NCBI GenBank assembly: GCA_965222125.1
Contig: CBDCTC010000006.1
Span: 248,001-312,000, forward strand
Source of the DNA: CAZENU01 sp965222125
GTDB taxonomy: Bacteria > Chloroflexota > Dehalococcoidia > Lucifugimonadales > CAZENU01
Direction of reading: 5' to 3'
DNA: 64,000 bases
The translations under genes and the position numbers were made by a program. Each line of letters starts with the position of its first letter. Position 1 is the first letter of the stretch. The notes beneath the pieces are model-generated. The model saw only the letters and a program-made list of their open reading frames with translations. It searched no databases and was not told the DNA's origin. Positions 17,587 to 26,410 of the stretch are shown one piece after another.

Positions 17587-17706
17587 CTACACGACCGCCC
17601 CGTCGGCGCCCCAGTTCAGCGCAGTGCCAGAGCCTTCGAGCACAGGCTTGGCGCTCAGCAGCGCCTCGCAGTCGGCGACGAGGTCGGGATCCACACGCAG
17701 CAGGCG
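17587..17706 (-). pseudogene. leucine-rich-repeat protein remnant
   Basis: Directly after the TAA at 17707-17709 the same frame stays open for 39 codons, encoding DPDLVADCEALLSAKPVL and TALNWGAD. The Asp-Cys-x-x-Leu-Leu and Leu-Asn-Trp pattern resembles the cap segment that precedes leucine-rich repeats in secreted bacterial proteins. No start codon and no repeats follow, so this is a fragment, or a readthrough tail of the preceding frame. Confidence 0.4.
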
Positions 17707-18585
17707 TTACCCAGCAGTTGCGGTAGTATGAGAGACAACGTTGACCAAGTCTACCGGTACTCTCACCATGCCCACCGCGTCGACCGGGATGCCCAGTAGC
17801 GGCAGCAGCACGGGAAGGGCGTCCGCCACCCCCTGCAGATCGCCACGGGCGTATACTTGGATCGTCGTACGGATGGCGCTGGGGGCGGCTAACCCACCCG
17901 GTCTAGGCGCAGGCTCCATGCCATTGACGTAGATGAGTTCGAACGTGGCACGGTACCGATTGTCGGATACTCTCGCCCCCGTAATGCCTATGGTGTTGCC
18001 AGCCGACAGCGCGAACCGGTTCAGTATCTCCGCCCAGCGCTCCAACTCCTCCCAGTGGTACTTTACTGAGATGAACTCTAACCGCTTCGTCCGGGTCTGG
18101 CCGTCCGGACCCGTCCGGGTACACACTCCGTTCATATCGTAGCAAGGGCTGATGGCTTGCCTGAGTGTGTGCAACGCCGCCGGATCCGTCGGAAGATTCT
18201 TGACCTGGACGTAGTTTACTCCCCCGCCCCCATGGCTTCCCGCGAATCCGTACTCGCTTGTGCCGTCGGGAAGGTTGGTCATGCCGACGTCAGACACGTA
18301 GAACGTGGCCGAGGCCCCGGATGCGCCGGACGCCCCGGAGACGACGGCGGGCCACACCTGGCCCCATCCCGCCCAGCCAACCACTTCCCGACGACCCGCG
18401 TCGCCGCCAGGCACAAATTCCACCCCGTACCTATACCCGAACGGCACAGGCAGAAACTCCCCAGGTGGTGCGCCCAGAAAGCCGACAAAGTCTACATAGC
18501 AGCCAGGAAATGGCGTAGGGGACTCATGCGCACACCCCCTTCTTATAGTACGCCCCAAACACAGAGCCGCCCGGCGGACTCGCAA
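17707..18585 (-). CDS. hypothetical protein, possibly surface-associated
   Basis: The frame encodes up to 292 residues. The true start is uncertain: the TTG at 18585 overlaps the preceding gene by 62 bases, and a GTG about 50 codons downstream has GGGGAG upstream. The protein is Gly- and aromatic-rich (VPFGYRYGVEFVPGG), with Cys-containing SPCYDMNGVC near the middle and no clear membrane segment. No family is recognised. It follows a lipoprotein gene and its stop is followed by an open frame resembling a leucine-rich-repeat cap. Confidence 0.45.
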   Translation of the reverse strand: MRVRRAALCLGRTIRRGCAHESPTPFPGCYVDFVGFLGAPPGEFLPVPFGYRYGVEFVPGGDAGRREVVGWAGWGQVWPAVVSGASGASGASATFYVSDVGMTNLPDGTSEYGFAGSHGGGGVNYVQVKNLPTDPAALHTLRQAISPCYDMNGVCTRTGPDGQTRTKRLEFISVKYHWEELERWAEILNRFALSAGNTIGITGARVSDNRYRATFELIYVNGMEPAPRPGGLAAPSAIRTTIQVYARGDLQGVADALPVLLPLLGIPVDAVGMVRVPVDLVNVVSHTTATAG

Positions 18586-19246
18586 CTCTCAGCGTGCGGG
18601 CGATCTCATTGATGAACTCTTCCGTCTTCTCGCGCACGAACCGACCTAGCTCGGCGCTCAACTCCTCGCGTATCGACACGTAGAGCCAGTTCCCGGGTAG
18701 CTCGTAGATCGCCATCACGTCTATCAGGCCCTGCGCCTGCGCCAACAGGTAACAGTGCACATACTCACCCGACAGCACGCCGCCGAAACTGTCCCCCACG
18801 GGCGAGTCGTCGTCAACGGCCTGCTCAGTGGACGTAGCGTCCGGGGCAGACACCTCCGTAGACGTTGCGGCACGGGGAACCGGACTCGAAGTGTCCGCGG
18901 ACCCGGACGACTCCTCACTCCGTGCCGCAGGCGCGGCTGTCCGTATCCGCCTGAAAGTAGCCGCGGGAGCCGACGGCTACTCAGCCTGCGCCGCAGCCTT
19001 GGTGGTCTGCGCCGCGGTAGAGGTCTGCGCCGCGTTAGAGGAGGCGGCGGGTACCAGGTCTGCCACCGCCTCCTGCTCCAACTCAGCCACCGGCGCCGTG
19101 GGAAGCGGAGTCGGCTCAGGGTCCGGGGCGGACGCATGCTCTTCAGATGGGCTCGTTGTCGGGGTCGATGTCGCCTCAGGCGCTGGTGCGGGCGGCGACG
19201 AGCACGCCAGCGCGAACACGCTCGCGACAACCACTGCCGTCCACAC
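18524..19246 (-). pseudogene. lipoprotein gene interrupted by an in-frame TAG
   Basis: The N-terminal part (19246 to 18977) begins with a hydrophobic signal and ALACSS, a lipobox with the lipidated Cys near residue 15, then a Pro/Thr/Ser/Glu-rich linker. A TAG at 18977-18979 ends it. The same frame then continues without a stop for 150 codons to 18524, through another low-complexity linker into a globular part (YVHCYLLAQAQGLIDVMAIY, then SIREELSAELGRFVREKTEE). The linker compositions match on both sides of the TAG, so it was probably one lipoprotein of about 240 residues. Alternatives are a nonsense mutation, stop readthrough, a sequence error, or a separate gene starting at the GTG at 18853. 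Confidence 0.55.
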
Positions 19247-19342
19247 CCACGACCTGCTGGCGCTCAGCTTGACTCTTCACTGCGACCACCTCCGGCCTCC
19301 TCGGGAACAGACCCCTATATCTGCTATACGTTACTCAACGCC

Positions 19343-20260
19343 TCATGGATCTGTCTCGACCTGCAGCGCCGGCAGAGACGATCCGCCTTCCTGTCCCACG
19401 ACGTTGAGCGCTATCACTCGGTATATGTAGTGCGTGCCAGGCTCCAAGCCCGTGTCCACGTACGATGTCGTCGTGCTCCCAGTGTTGTCCACCACCGTGA
19501 CGAGATCGCGAGGCGGCGTCCTGCGCTGGATCCGGTAGCCGATGACGGCGCCGCCGTCTGCCGGGGCCTCCCAGCTCAAACTGGCTGAAAGCCAAGCCGC
19601 CCGTCACCGCCCGATTGTGGCGTGACGGCCATTCCGGAGATGTCCTGACGCAGCGCCCGCCCAGCGGGCTCTACCCTGCCCCCTTAGATCGTGCGCGGGG
19701 CGTCCGCATCGTCCGTCACGGCCGGCCTTACGTAGGACCGTAGCCCGAGGTTCCGTACCGCCTTGGTAGGCTCGGGTGGGGGCGTCGTCCGTCACCGCTG
19801 CCCAGTCGTGGCATCCTCCGGCCTCGGCGCCCCGCCCTCTGTCATCGGTAATGCGCACCTGGAGGATCATCTCATTGGACCGCCACAAGTGCTCCCTGAT
19901 ACTACCGATGTCCAGCGTGACCCGTGTTTGGCTCTCCCAATTGACCTCCAAGCCGAACAGGAGGGTGGCGAACCTGGTGCCTGTCTGCCGAAGCTGCAGC
20001 CTGGGTTCACGTGCCGACAGCAGGTTCTCGCCAGCTATCGCCAGTGTCCTATCACTGGCGACATCCGAGTTCAGGAAGACGCAGGCAGGAGGTCCGGGGT
20101 CGACGGACTGGATCACTATCGCCCCGGCTTGAGCATTCAGGTCCCCGGACGTACCGCGATGCTCGTGAGTGAGAAGTACGCCGACTGCCGAGACGATAGT
20201 CAATGCCCCGAACAGTCCGAGGAGATGCCTTCTCAACCCGACGCGAGCCACATCCCTCAC
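19343..20260 (-). pseudogene. secreted IPT/TIG-like and FN3-like protein, disrupted
   Basis: The first 115 codons from 20260 encode a signal-anchor (LLGLFGALTIVSAVGVLL) and a beta-rich domain (LAIAGENLLSAREPRLQLRQ) resembling IPT/TIG-type folds. Near 19780 a C5 run coincides with a switch of sensible coding to the next frame, where PEPTKAVRNLGLRSYVRP continues to a TAA. Downstream, after the TGA at 19604 and in the original frame, an FN3-like domain follows (SLSWEAPADGGAVIGYRIQR to YRVIALNVVGQEG), ending at 19343. At least one frameshift and one internal stop separate recognisable parts of what looks like one secreted protein. Confidence 0.55.
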
Positions 20261-20576
20261 CTACAGTTGGCGGCAGGCCGATTCTGGCGTATTCCAGATG
20301 ACCGTCGCCACGTCCGGCGCGTGCTAGAATCTGCGTCGGATAGGACGACGGCCTCGGGATCGAACCCTATCCGACCCGATCATATCACTCCGTCGAGCCG
20401 TATGGAGAACGTAGACCGTGGCCTTGCAGTCGCCGGAGACGTGGACAACAACTCGTGAAGTCCTTCCCTACGCCGCACTGCGCCGACTCAAATCACTTGT
20501 CCCGAAGTCGTCTTGCTCGTGGCTATAGCTGACGGGCCAATGGCCAGTTCCAGCAAGACGGCGGTCGACCACCGCT
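20261..20576. other. intergenic region without a recognisable gene
   Basis: About 315 bases between divergent genes, likely holding promoters for the secreted protein (minus) and the glycosyltransferase (plus). No repeats or convincing reading frames were seen. Confidence 0.35.
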
Positions 20577-22478
20577 ATGATCTGCCCCTGGTGTAGCTAC
20601 GAGAATCTGCCGCGTGCGAAGTTTTGCCGAGATTGCGGCCGCGCCCTTCAGTTCGACGCGGTCTGCGACTCCTGCTCGACCGCCAATCCCGTAAGCCACA
20701 CGTTCTGCGACACCTGCGGAGCAGCGCTGACTGTTGGAGCTGAGCCCGCGACCGCCGCTCCCCCAGTACCCGCGCACGCTGCCCTACCCGCCGATGGACG
20801 CGTGACTGCTCAGGCTGTACCACAACAATCGGCCTCAATCGACTGGCCCGAACTGCTCAGGTTGCCCACCCCAGGGCTCGTATGGGACCGGACGGCGCCA
20901 CAATGGCGGTGGTCTTGGAGGCATGTTGCAGCCGTGGTCTCGCAAAACCGGCTAGAAGTGGCCGCGGTGTTAGCTCTCACGATCGTAGCCGGACTGGTAC
21001 GAACATACCATCTGGCGGTGCTTCCGGGAGGACTGCACGGCGACGAGGCTTTGACCGCCCTCGACGCTCTGCGGATACTCGAAGAGGGCTGGATTGGGCC
21101 GTACACCGGCAGCGCCCTGGGACAGCCAGCCGGGCCTCTCTACCTCACGGCTCTGGTCTTTGAGCTGTTGGGGCCCAACTCCTTTACGTTGCACTTGTCG
21201 ATGGCGCTGCTGGGTGTTGCGACCATCCCGGCCGCCTATCTCTTGTTCAGGATAGGCTTTGGCCGGTGGGTGGCCCTATTCGGCACGATAGCCCTAACCT
21301 TCTCCTACTGGCACGTCTTCTTCAGCAGGACGGGATTCATGGTGGTCTCGATGCCGCTGATGACTACCCTGGCCGCGGCAGCGATCCTGCTGGCGCTCAG
21401 ATCATCGACGCGATGGTCGTGGTTCATCGCCGGAATACTCGTGGGATTAGGGATCTATTCGTACAACGGCTACCTCGCGTTCCTGGGAATAGTAGCGGTC
21501 TTCCTGGTCACGGTGATGATCCTAGGGCGAGACAACCTCAAGACCTACGCCGCCGGAGTGGCCTTCCTGGCGATAGGCTTCGTCGTCTCAGCCCTTCCGC
21601 TGCTTCGTGTCATGTATTCAGAGCCCGACTTCTATTTCCAGCATCACCGCGCCGTTTCGGTTCTACGCGAGCCGAACTTCCAGAAATCCCGGACGGTTGG
21701 CGACAAGGTCGGCTATTTCGCCGGACGTGCGTGGGACGCCGCGACGCTCCCGCTACGACACCCGAAAGCCGACGGCGTCGACGGCTTCGGAGGTAGGGGA
21801 GCAGTCGATCCAATCACGGGATTGCTGGCCTATGCCGGGCTTGCGATTGCCGTCGTCAGGTGGCGCAGCCCGCCTCACCTCTTCCTTGCGGTCGCATTCG
21901 TGCTGGGTCTAGGCGTACTTGTGGTCGGCCTGGAAGATCTGGGCGAGATGCGACGTACGCTGATAATCGTGCCATTCGTGTACGGTTTGGCAGGCGTAGC
22001 TGCGGTAGAGATCGGCCGAGCGATAGTAGGAACCGCCGGCGCGAAATGGAGGCAGATAGCTTACGTCGGAGGCGCGGCCATTCTTGCGGTCGTCATAACT
22101 TGGAATACTTGGACATATTTCGGAGAAATCGTCCACGAAGAGCGGCTGGACTGGGTGTACGCCATCGACCTTGTTGAGGCGCTCGACACCGTGCACGAGT
22201 TCGAGGACCCCGGCAGGATCTACTTCTACGCAGCGCGCTGGCGATACGACTACGAGATACGCCGCTTTCTGTACCCGGACACTCCTGGCGTGGACCGGTC
22301 GAAAGAGTTTGGGGAATTCTCACTCGAAAAGACCGACGGCGGGCCGGTCACCTACGTCCTCCTTCCTCCATACGCGGCCGAGATCGACGAGCTCCGACAT
22401 ATGCACCCGGGAGGCGAGGCTGTCGAGGAGTACAAGCCGGACGGCAGCAGGCTGTTCAGCGTTTACCATCTCCCGTAA
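20577..22478 (+). CDS. zinc-ribbon and GT39-like membrane glycosyltransferase
   Basis: A 633-residue protein. Residues 1-50 hold two Cys4 zinc ribbons (CPWC...CRDC and CDSC...CDTC). After a linker, a multi-helix membrane domain starts near residue 130. GLHGDEALTALDALR supplies the acidic loop typical of GT39/ArnT/PMT-like enzymes that transfer sugars from polyprenyl phosphate. GQPAGPLYLTAL and about ten hydrophobic segments follow, and a C-terminal soluble domain begins near residue 520. It probably glycosylates a cell-envelope acceptor at the outer face of the membrane. N-terminal zinc ribbons on such an enzyme are unusual and would face the cytoplasm. Confidence 0.7.
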   Translation: MICPWCSYENLPRAKFCRDCGRALQFDAVCDSCSTANPVSHTFCDTCGAALTVGAEPATAAPPVPAHAALPADGRVTAQAVPQQSASIDWPELLRLPTPGLVWDRTAPQWRWSWRHVAAVVSQNRLEVAAVLALTIVAGLVRTYHLAVLPGGLHGDEALTALDALRILEEGWIGPYTGSALGQPAGPLYLTALVFELLGPNSFTLHLSMALLGVATIPAAYLLFRIGFGRWVALFGTIALTFSYWHVFFSRTGFMVVSMPLMTTLAAAAILLALRSSTRWSWFIAGILVGLGIYSYNGYLAFLGIVAVFLVTVMILGRDNLKTYAAGVAFLAIGFVVSALPLLRVMYSEPDFYFQHHRAVSVLREPNFQKSRTVGDKVGYFAGRAWDAATLPLRHPKADGVDGFGGRGAVDPITGLLAYAGLAIAVVRWRSPPHLFLAVAFVLGLGVLVVGLEDLGEMRRTLIIVPFVYGLAGVAAVEIGRAIVGTAGAKWRQIAYVGGAAILAVVITWNTWTYFGEIVHEERLDWVYAIDLVEALDTVHEFEDPGRIYFYAARWRYDYEIRRFLYPDTPGVDRSKEFGEFSLEKTDGGPVTYVLLPPYAAEIDELRHMHPGGEAVEEYKPDGSRLFSVYHLP

Positions 22479-22605
22479 GGGCCGGAGGCGGCTCAACGCT
22501 TCGCCCTGATCGGCCGACCCGCCGTCACGCCCGCTGACGCGGCAGGTTGTATCATAGGAGCGTGACTACCGTGAGCTTTCTGCACACGCCCCGCGCCGCA
22601 GCGCT

Positions 22606-23562
22606 ATGCTCGACAAGCCGGTCCTCGTAACGGGCGGCTCCGGCTTCATCGGGCGCCGTGCGGTCGCCGCCCTGGCGGACGCAGGCCTGACGGTGCGCGC
22701 CCTGGTGCACCGGAACCTCCCCGAAGGCGGGCTGCCCGGCGGCGTCGAGACGGCCGATGGCAACGTTGCTGACCCGGAGTCACTGGCCCGCGCCTGCGAC
22801 GGCGTCGGCGCGGTGATGCACCTCGTGGCGGTCGTGCGCGAGAGCCGCGGCAACACCTTCCACCGGGTCAACGTCGAGGGCGCCAGGAACGTGCTGCGGG
22901 CTGCGTCCGCCGCTGGCGTAGAACGGTTCGTGTACGCCAGCACCATCGGAGCGACCTCAGATCCCGAGATACCGTACCTCCACTCACGATGGACGGCCGA
23001 GCAGGACATCGCCAACAGCGACGTCGCCCATACCATCGTCCGGTTCTCCGTCGGCTTCGGCCGCGGCGACGAGTTCTTCAACGTCCTCGCCGCACAGGCA
23101 AAGCTGTTCCCCCTGGTGCCCGTCGCCGGTACGGGCGCCAACCGCTTCCAGCCCATCGCGGCCGACGACGCTGCCAGATGTCTGCTGGAAGCACTGCGTC
23201 GAGACGATACCGTCGGACGCACCATCGAAGCGGGCGGCCCTGCGCAGTACACCTACAACGAGCTTGTCGACCTCGTCGCCGAGACGCTGGGCGTGAAGAT
23301 CGCCAGGGTCCACGTGCCGCTGCCCCTGATGCGGCCGGTCGCGTCCCTGATGGAAACGCTCGCCCCAAGGCCGCCGGTTACCGCGGAGCAGCTCAAGATG
23401 ATCGCCGTCGACAACGTGACTGACGTGCAGGCCGTGGAACGGGACTTCGGGTTCACGCCGCGTCCGTTGCAGGGAAATCTCGACTACCTCCGCGACATCG
23501 GCCTGCGCGACGCGCTGAAGATCAACCTCGGCTTCATGCCGGGCCGCGTCCGCGACCACTGA
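22606..23562 (+). CDS. NAD(P)-dependent epimerase/dehydratase, NDUFA9-like
   Basis: A 318-residue extended SDR. VLVTGGSGFIGRRAVAAL is the cofactor loop. The usual YxxxK pair is replaced by YLHSRWTAEQ, an atypical pattern seen in NDUFA9-like proteins that bind NADPH without clear catalysis. A VRFSVGFGRGDEFFN segment and a C-terminal substrate domain follow. The gene starts at ATG 22606 and is followed 19 bases later by folC, so both may be co-transcribed. A role as a quinone- or lipid-linked reductase is possible but not shown. Confidence 0.75.
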   Translation: MLDKPVLVTGGSGFIGRRAVAALADAGLTVRALVHRNLPEGGLPGGVETADGNVADPESLARACDGVGAVMHLVAVVRESRGNTFHRVNVEGARNVLRAASAAGVERFVYASTIGATSDPEIPYLHSRWTAEQDIANSDVAHTIVRFSVGFGRGDEFFNVLAAQAKLFPLVPVAGTGANRFQPIAADDAARCLLEALRRDDTVGRTIEAGGPAQYTYNELVDLVAETLGVKIARVHVPLPLMRPVASLMETLAPRPPVTAEQLKMIAVDNVTDVQAVERDFGFTPRPLQGNLDYLRDIGLRDALKINLGFMPGRVRDH

Positions 23563-23581
23563 CCGGAGCACGAACGAACCC

Positions 23582-25006
23582 ATGCGACCGATGGACGACA
23601 ATCCCGGAACAGAACAGTCCGATGGGCACCCGAGATTCGACTATGAGGAAGCTCTGCGCCGAGCGTCCGGCCTGGTCGACTTCGAGCGCTCGACACACAC
23701 GCCGGGCCATTCGGAGTTCCACCTGCAGCGGGTCAACCTTCTCATGCAACGGCTTGGCGACCCTCACCTGGCGACGCCGACCGTCCACGTCGCGGGCACC
23801 AACGGCAAGGGCAGCACCGCCGCGCTGGTCACGTCCGTACTGACGGCCGCGGGCCACACGACCGGGCTCTACACTTCGCCCAGCCTGCACAGCCCGACGG
23901 AACGGATTCGGGTCGGACCCACGCCCGTATCGCGAGAGACCTTCGCGGGTCTCGTATCGGACGCCTGGCCGGCGGTCGAATGGGTGGGACGCTTCGGCGG
24001 CTACGGCGGAGTCTCCTACTTCGAGCTGCTGACCACGATGGCCTTCCTCCACTTCAGGAGCATCGGCGCCGCGTTCCAGGTCGTCGAGGTAGGCTTGGGC
24101 GGCCGTCTCGACGCCACCAACGTAGTCGACCCGGCGGTCTGCGCGATCACGTCTATCAGCCTCGACCATACGCGGACGCTTGGGGACACCGTGCCCCTCA
24201 TTGCGCGCGAGAAGGCCGGGATCATCAAGCCGGGCGTACCGGTCGTCGTAGCACCGCAGACCGAGGACGCGATGGGCGTGATCGCCGAGGTCGCCTCGTC
24301 CAGGGGCGCGGAGCTAATTCCGGTGGAACGCCGCATGTCGTGGCGGCGGACCGCGCTCGACCCCGGCGGCCAGTCGTTCGAGCTAGAGGGGACCCGGGAC
24401 TGCTACAGCCTGTCGATGCCGCTGCTGGGCGACCACCAGCTCGAGAACGCGGCCACCGCCGTGGGAGCTATCGAGGCCCTGATCGAACAGGACCGCGACA
24501 TCCCCTGCCCCGCCGTCTCCGAGGGGTTCCGGAAGGTCGAGTGGCCGGGCAGACTCCAGAGATTCGTCCGCGATGGTAAACTTGTCGTTGTCGACGGGGC
24601 CCACAATCCGGACGCCATGAGACGCATCGTGGACGCGCTGCCGGCACTGTTCAATCTGCGTCGCGTGATCGTCGTCTTCGGCGCCCTGGGCAGCCACAGC
24701 GTGTCCGGTATGGCGGACGAGCTTGCGGCGCTGTCGCCGGAGATCGTGGCGGTCAGGTCCAGGGACCCGCGGGCGATGAACAGCGGCGAGGTGGCGGCGG
24801 CGTGCAGGCAGCGCGGGCTTGCGGTAGTGGCCGAGTTCGACGACGTGGGGCAAGGGGCGCGGCGGGCCATGGACATGGCGCGTGACGGCGACACCCTGCT
24901 GGCGACCGGCTCGCTGTCGGTCGTCGCCGAGGTCGTGGAGGAGATGACCGGTGTCGTCCCCGAGACGTACCCGGACATCGAGAGGCCGGCGCGCAGAACG
25001 GGATGA
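23582..25006 (+). CDS. folC: bifunctional folylpolyglutamate/dihydrofolate synthase
   Basis: A 474-residue Mur-ligase superfamily enzyme. HVAGTNGKGSTAALVTSVL is the ATP-binding loop, LYTSPSLHSPTERIR the folate-binding segment, and VEVGLGGRLDATNVV the metal-binding region. VDGAHNPDAMRRI is the family signature near residue 340. It adds glutamates to folates in the cytoplasm and may also make dihydrofolate. Two ATGs three codons apart at the start are possible. It is followed seven bases later by a beta-ketoacyl synthase gene, suggesting an operon. Confidence 0.9.
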   Translation: MRPMDDNPGTEQSDGHPRFDYEEALRRASGLVDFERSTHTPGHSEFHLQRVNLLMQRLGDPHLATPTVHVAGTNGKGSTAALVTSVLTAAGHTTGLYTSPSLHSPTERIRVGPTPVSRETFAGLVSDAWPAVEWVGRFGGYGGVSYFELLTTMAFLHFRSIGAAFQVVEVGLGGRLDATNVVDPAVCAITSISLDHTRTLGDTVPLIAREKAGIIKPGVPVVVAPQTEDAMGVIAEVASSRGAELIPVERRMSWRRTALDPGGQSFELEGTRDCYSLSMPLLGDHQLENAATAVGAIEALIEQDRDIPCPAVSEGFRKVEWPGRLQRFVRDGKLVVVDGAHNPDAMRRIVDALPALFNLRRVIVVFGALGSHSVSGMADELAALSPEIVAVRSRDPRAMNSGEVAAACRQRGLAVVAEFDDVGQGARRAMDMARDGDTLLATGSLSVVAEVVEEMTGVVPETYPDIERPARRTG

Positions 25007-25013
25007 GGTTGCG

Positions 25014-26264
25014 ATGAGCGATTCTAGCAGGCGGGTTGTGGTCACGGGCATCGGCGCTATGACCCCGCTCGGTACGTCGCCGGACATCTTCTGGCGCGCG
25101 CTCGTGCGGGGCGAGTCGGGCATCGGCCCGATCACGCTGTGCGACGCCTCCGCCTACCCGTCGCGTATCGCCGGTGAGGTCACGGACTTCGACCCCGCAC
25201 AGTTCATGGACGGCAGAGAGGCCCGCCGCATGGCGCGTTTTTCCCAGCTTGCCGTCGCCGCAGCCGGACAGGCCATCGAAGACGCGGGCCTCAATCTCAC
25301 CCAGTTGGATCCCGGCCGTCTCGGAATCGTCATGGGCAACGGCATCGGAGGCTTCCCGACCACCGAGCAGAACGCGAGAACGTTGATCGACCGCGGCGGC
25401 ATGAGGATAAGCCCGTTCTTCATTCCGATGATTCTGCCCAACATGGCCGCGGCGACCGTGAGCCGCGTCTTCGGCCTCAAGGGCTACACATCCACGATCA
25501 TCACGGCGTGCGCCGCCGGGACCCAGGGCATCGGCGAGGGGATGGAGGTCGTGCGGCGCGGGGCCGCCGACGTAGTTCTGGCCGGAGGCTGCGAGGCCGG
25601 TATATGCGAATTGGGTCTGGGCGGCTTCAACGTCATCAAAGCGCTGAGCCGCCGGAACGACGAGCCTGAGAAGGCGAGCCGGCCGTTCGACGCCGAGCGC
25701 GACGGGTTCGTCCCCGCGGAGGGGTCGGCCCTGCTCGTTCTGGAGAGCCTCGAACACGCCGCCGGACGCGACGCCGACATCATCGCCGAGGTCGCGGGAC
25801 AGGGCGTCTCTTCCGACGCCTTCCACGCCGTCCAGCCCGACGAGGACGGCAGCGGAGCGGCCAGGGCGATACGATGGGCACTCGAAGACGCCCGTTTGGG
25901 ACCCGACGAGATCGACTACGTCAACGCCCACGGCACGTCGACGCCCAAGAACGACGCGGCCGAGACGATGGCGATCAAGGCAGTCTTCGGCGAGGTGGCC
26001 TACAAGGTGCCGGTCAGCTCCACCAAGTCGATGATCGGACACGCGCTCGGCGGCGCCGGCGCGCTGGAGGCCGTGGCCGCCATCAAGACCATCACCGAGA
26101 GCGAGATACACCCGACGGTCAACTACGAGTTCCCCGACCCCGCGTGCGACCTCGACTACGTCCCCAACGAGTCCCGCAAGCAACGGGTCGACACGGTGCT
26201 GTCCAACAGCTTCGGCTTCGGCGGTCAGAACGCCTGCCTCGTCTTCAAACGGTTTAGTGGATAG
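25014..26264 (+). CDS. fabF: beta-ketoacyl-ACP synthase II
   Basis: A 416-residue condensing enzyme. The Cys-His-His triad is present: TACAAGT with Cys near residue 166, NAHGTST with His near 306, and GHALGGAGALE with His near 343. KSMIGH is the Lys-containing signature. It extends acyl-ACP using malonyl-ACP in fatty acid synthesis. The ATG at 25014 is preceded by GAGG and lies seven bases after folC. Its stop codon falls inside the first arm of an inverted repeat, so that repeat abuts the gene end. Confidence 0.9.
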   Translation: MSDSSRRVVVTGIGAMTPLGTSPDIFWRALVRGESGIGPITLCDASAYPSRIAGEVTDFDPAQFMDGREARRMARFSQLAVAAAGQAIEDAGLNLTQLDPGRLGIVMGNGIGGFPTTEQNARTLIDRGGMRISPFFIPMILPNMAAATVSRVFGLKGYTSTIITACAAGTQGIGEGMEVVRRGAADVVLAGGCEAGICELGLGGFNVIKALSRRNDEPEKASRPFDAERDGFVPAEGSALLVLESLEHAAGRDADIIAEVAGQGVSSDAFHAVQPDEDGSGAARAIRWALEDARLGPDEIDYVNAHGTSTPKNDAAETMAIKAVFGEVAYKVPVSSTKSMIGHALGGAGALEAVAAIKTITESEIHPTVNYEFPDPACDLDYVPNESRKQRVDTVLSNSFGFGGQNACLVFKRFSG

Positions 26265-26396
26265 TGAATGGTGGATAGTGGATAGCGGCCGGTGAGCAGC
26301 GGCTACGACCTGTGGCCGGTCGCAACCACAGAGCGGCACGTGTATAGTTGCCAACGCTGGTCTTAACTATCCACTAACCACTATCCACTATCCCCC
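26254..26396. repeat. inverted repeat with GTGGATAGT arms
   Basis: The first arm (TTAGTGGATAGTGAATGGTGGATAGTGGATAG) begins in the last codons of the beta-ketoacyl synthase gene; the second (CTATCCACTAACCACTATCCACTATCC) is its near complement. They enclose about 85 bases with an inner GGCCGGT / ACCGGC-like palindrome. Folding would give a long stem. It could be a transcription terminator or a small mobile palindrome. There is no U-tract. Confidence 0.6.
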
Positions 26397-26410
26397 CCGG
26401 AGGTCCCCCG

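Noticed and set aside
18724..19230. Arg-rich minus-strand frame of 168 codons over the lipoprotein gene
   Set aside because: It is a frame shadow of a low-complexity Pro/Ala/Thr-rich linker; extreme Arg content and no start signal.
17707..19246. Stop-codon reassignment in this organism
   Set aside because: TAA, TAG and TGA all occur as internal stops here, and all three end normal genes elsewhere in the window.
24753..26354. Minus-strand frame of over 500 codons opposite folC and fabF
   Set aside because: It spans two well-identified plus-strand genes and its composition is that of an antisense shadow.
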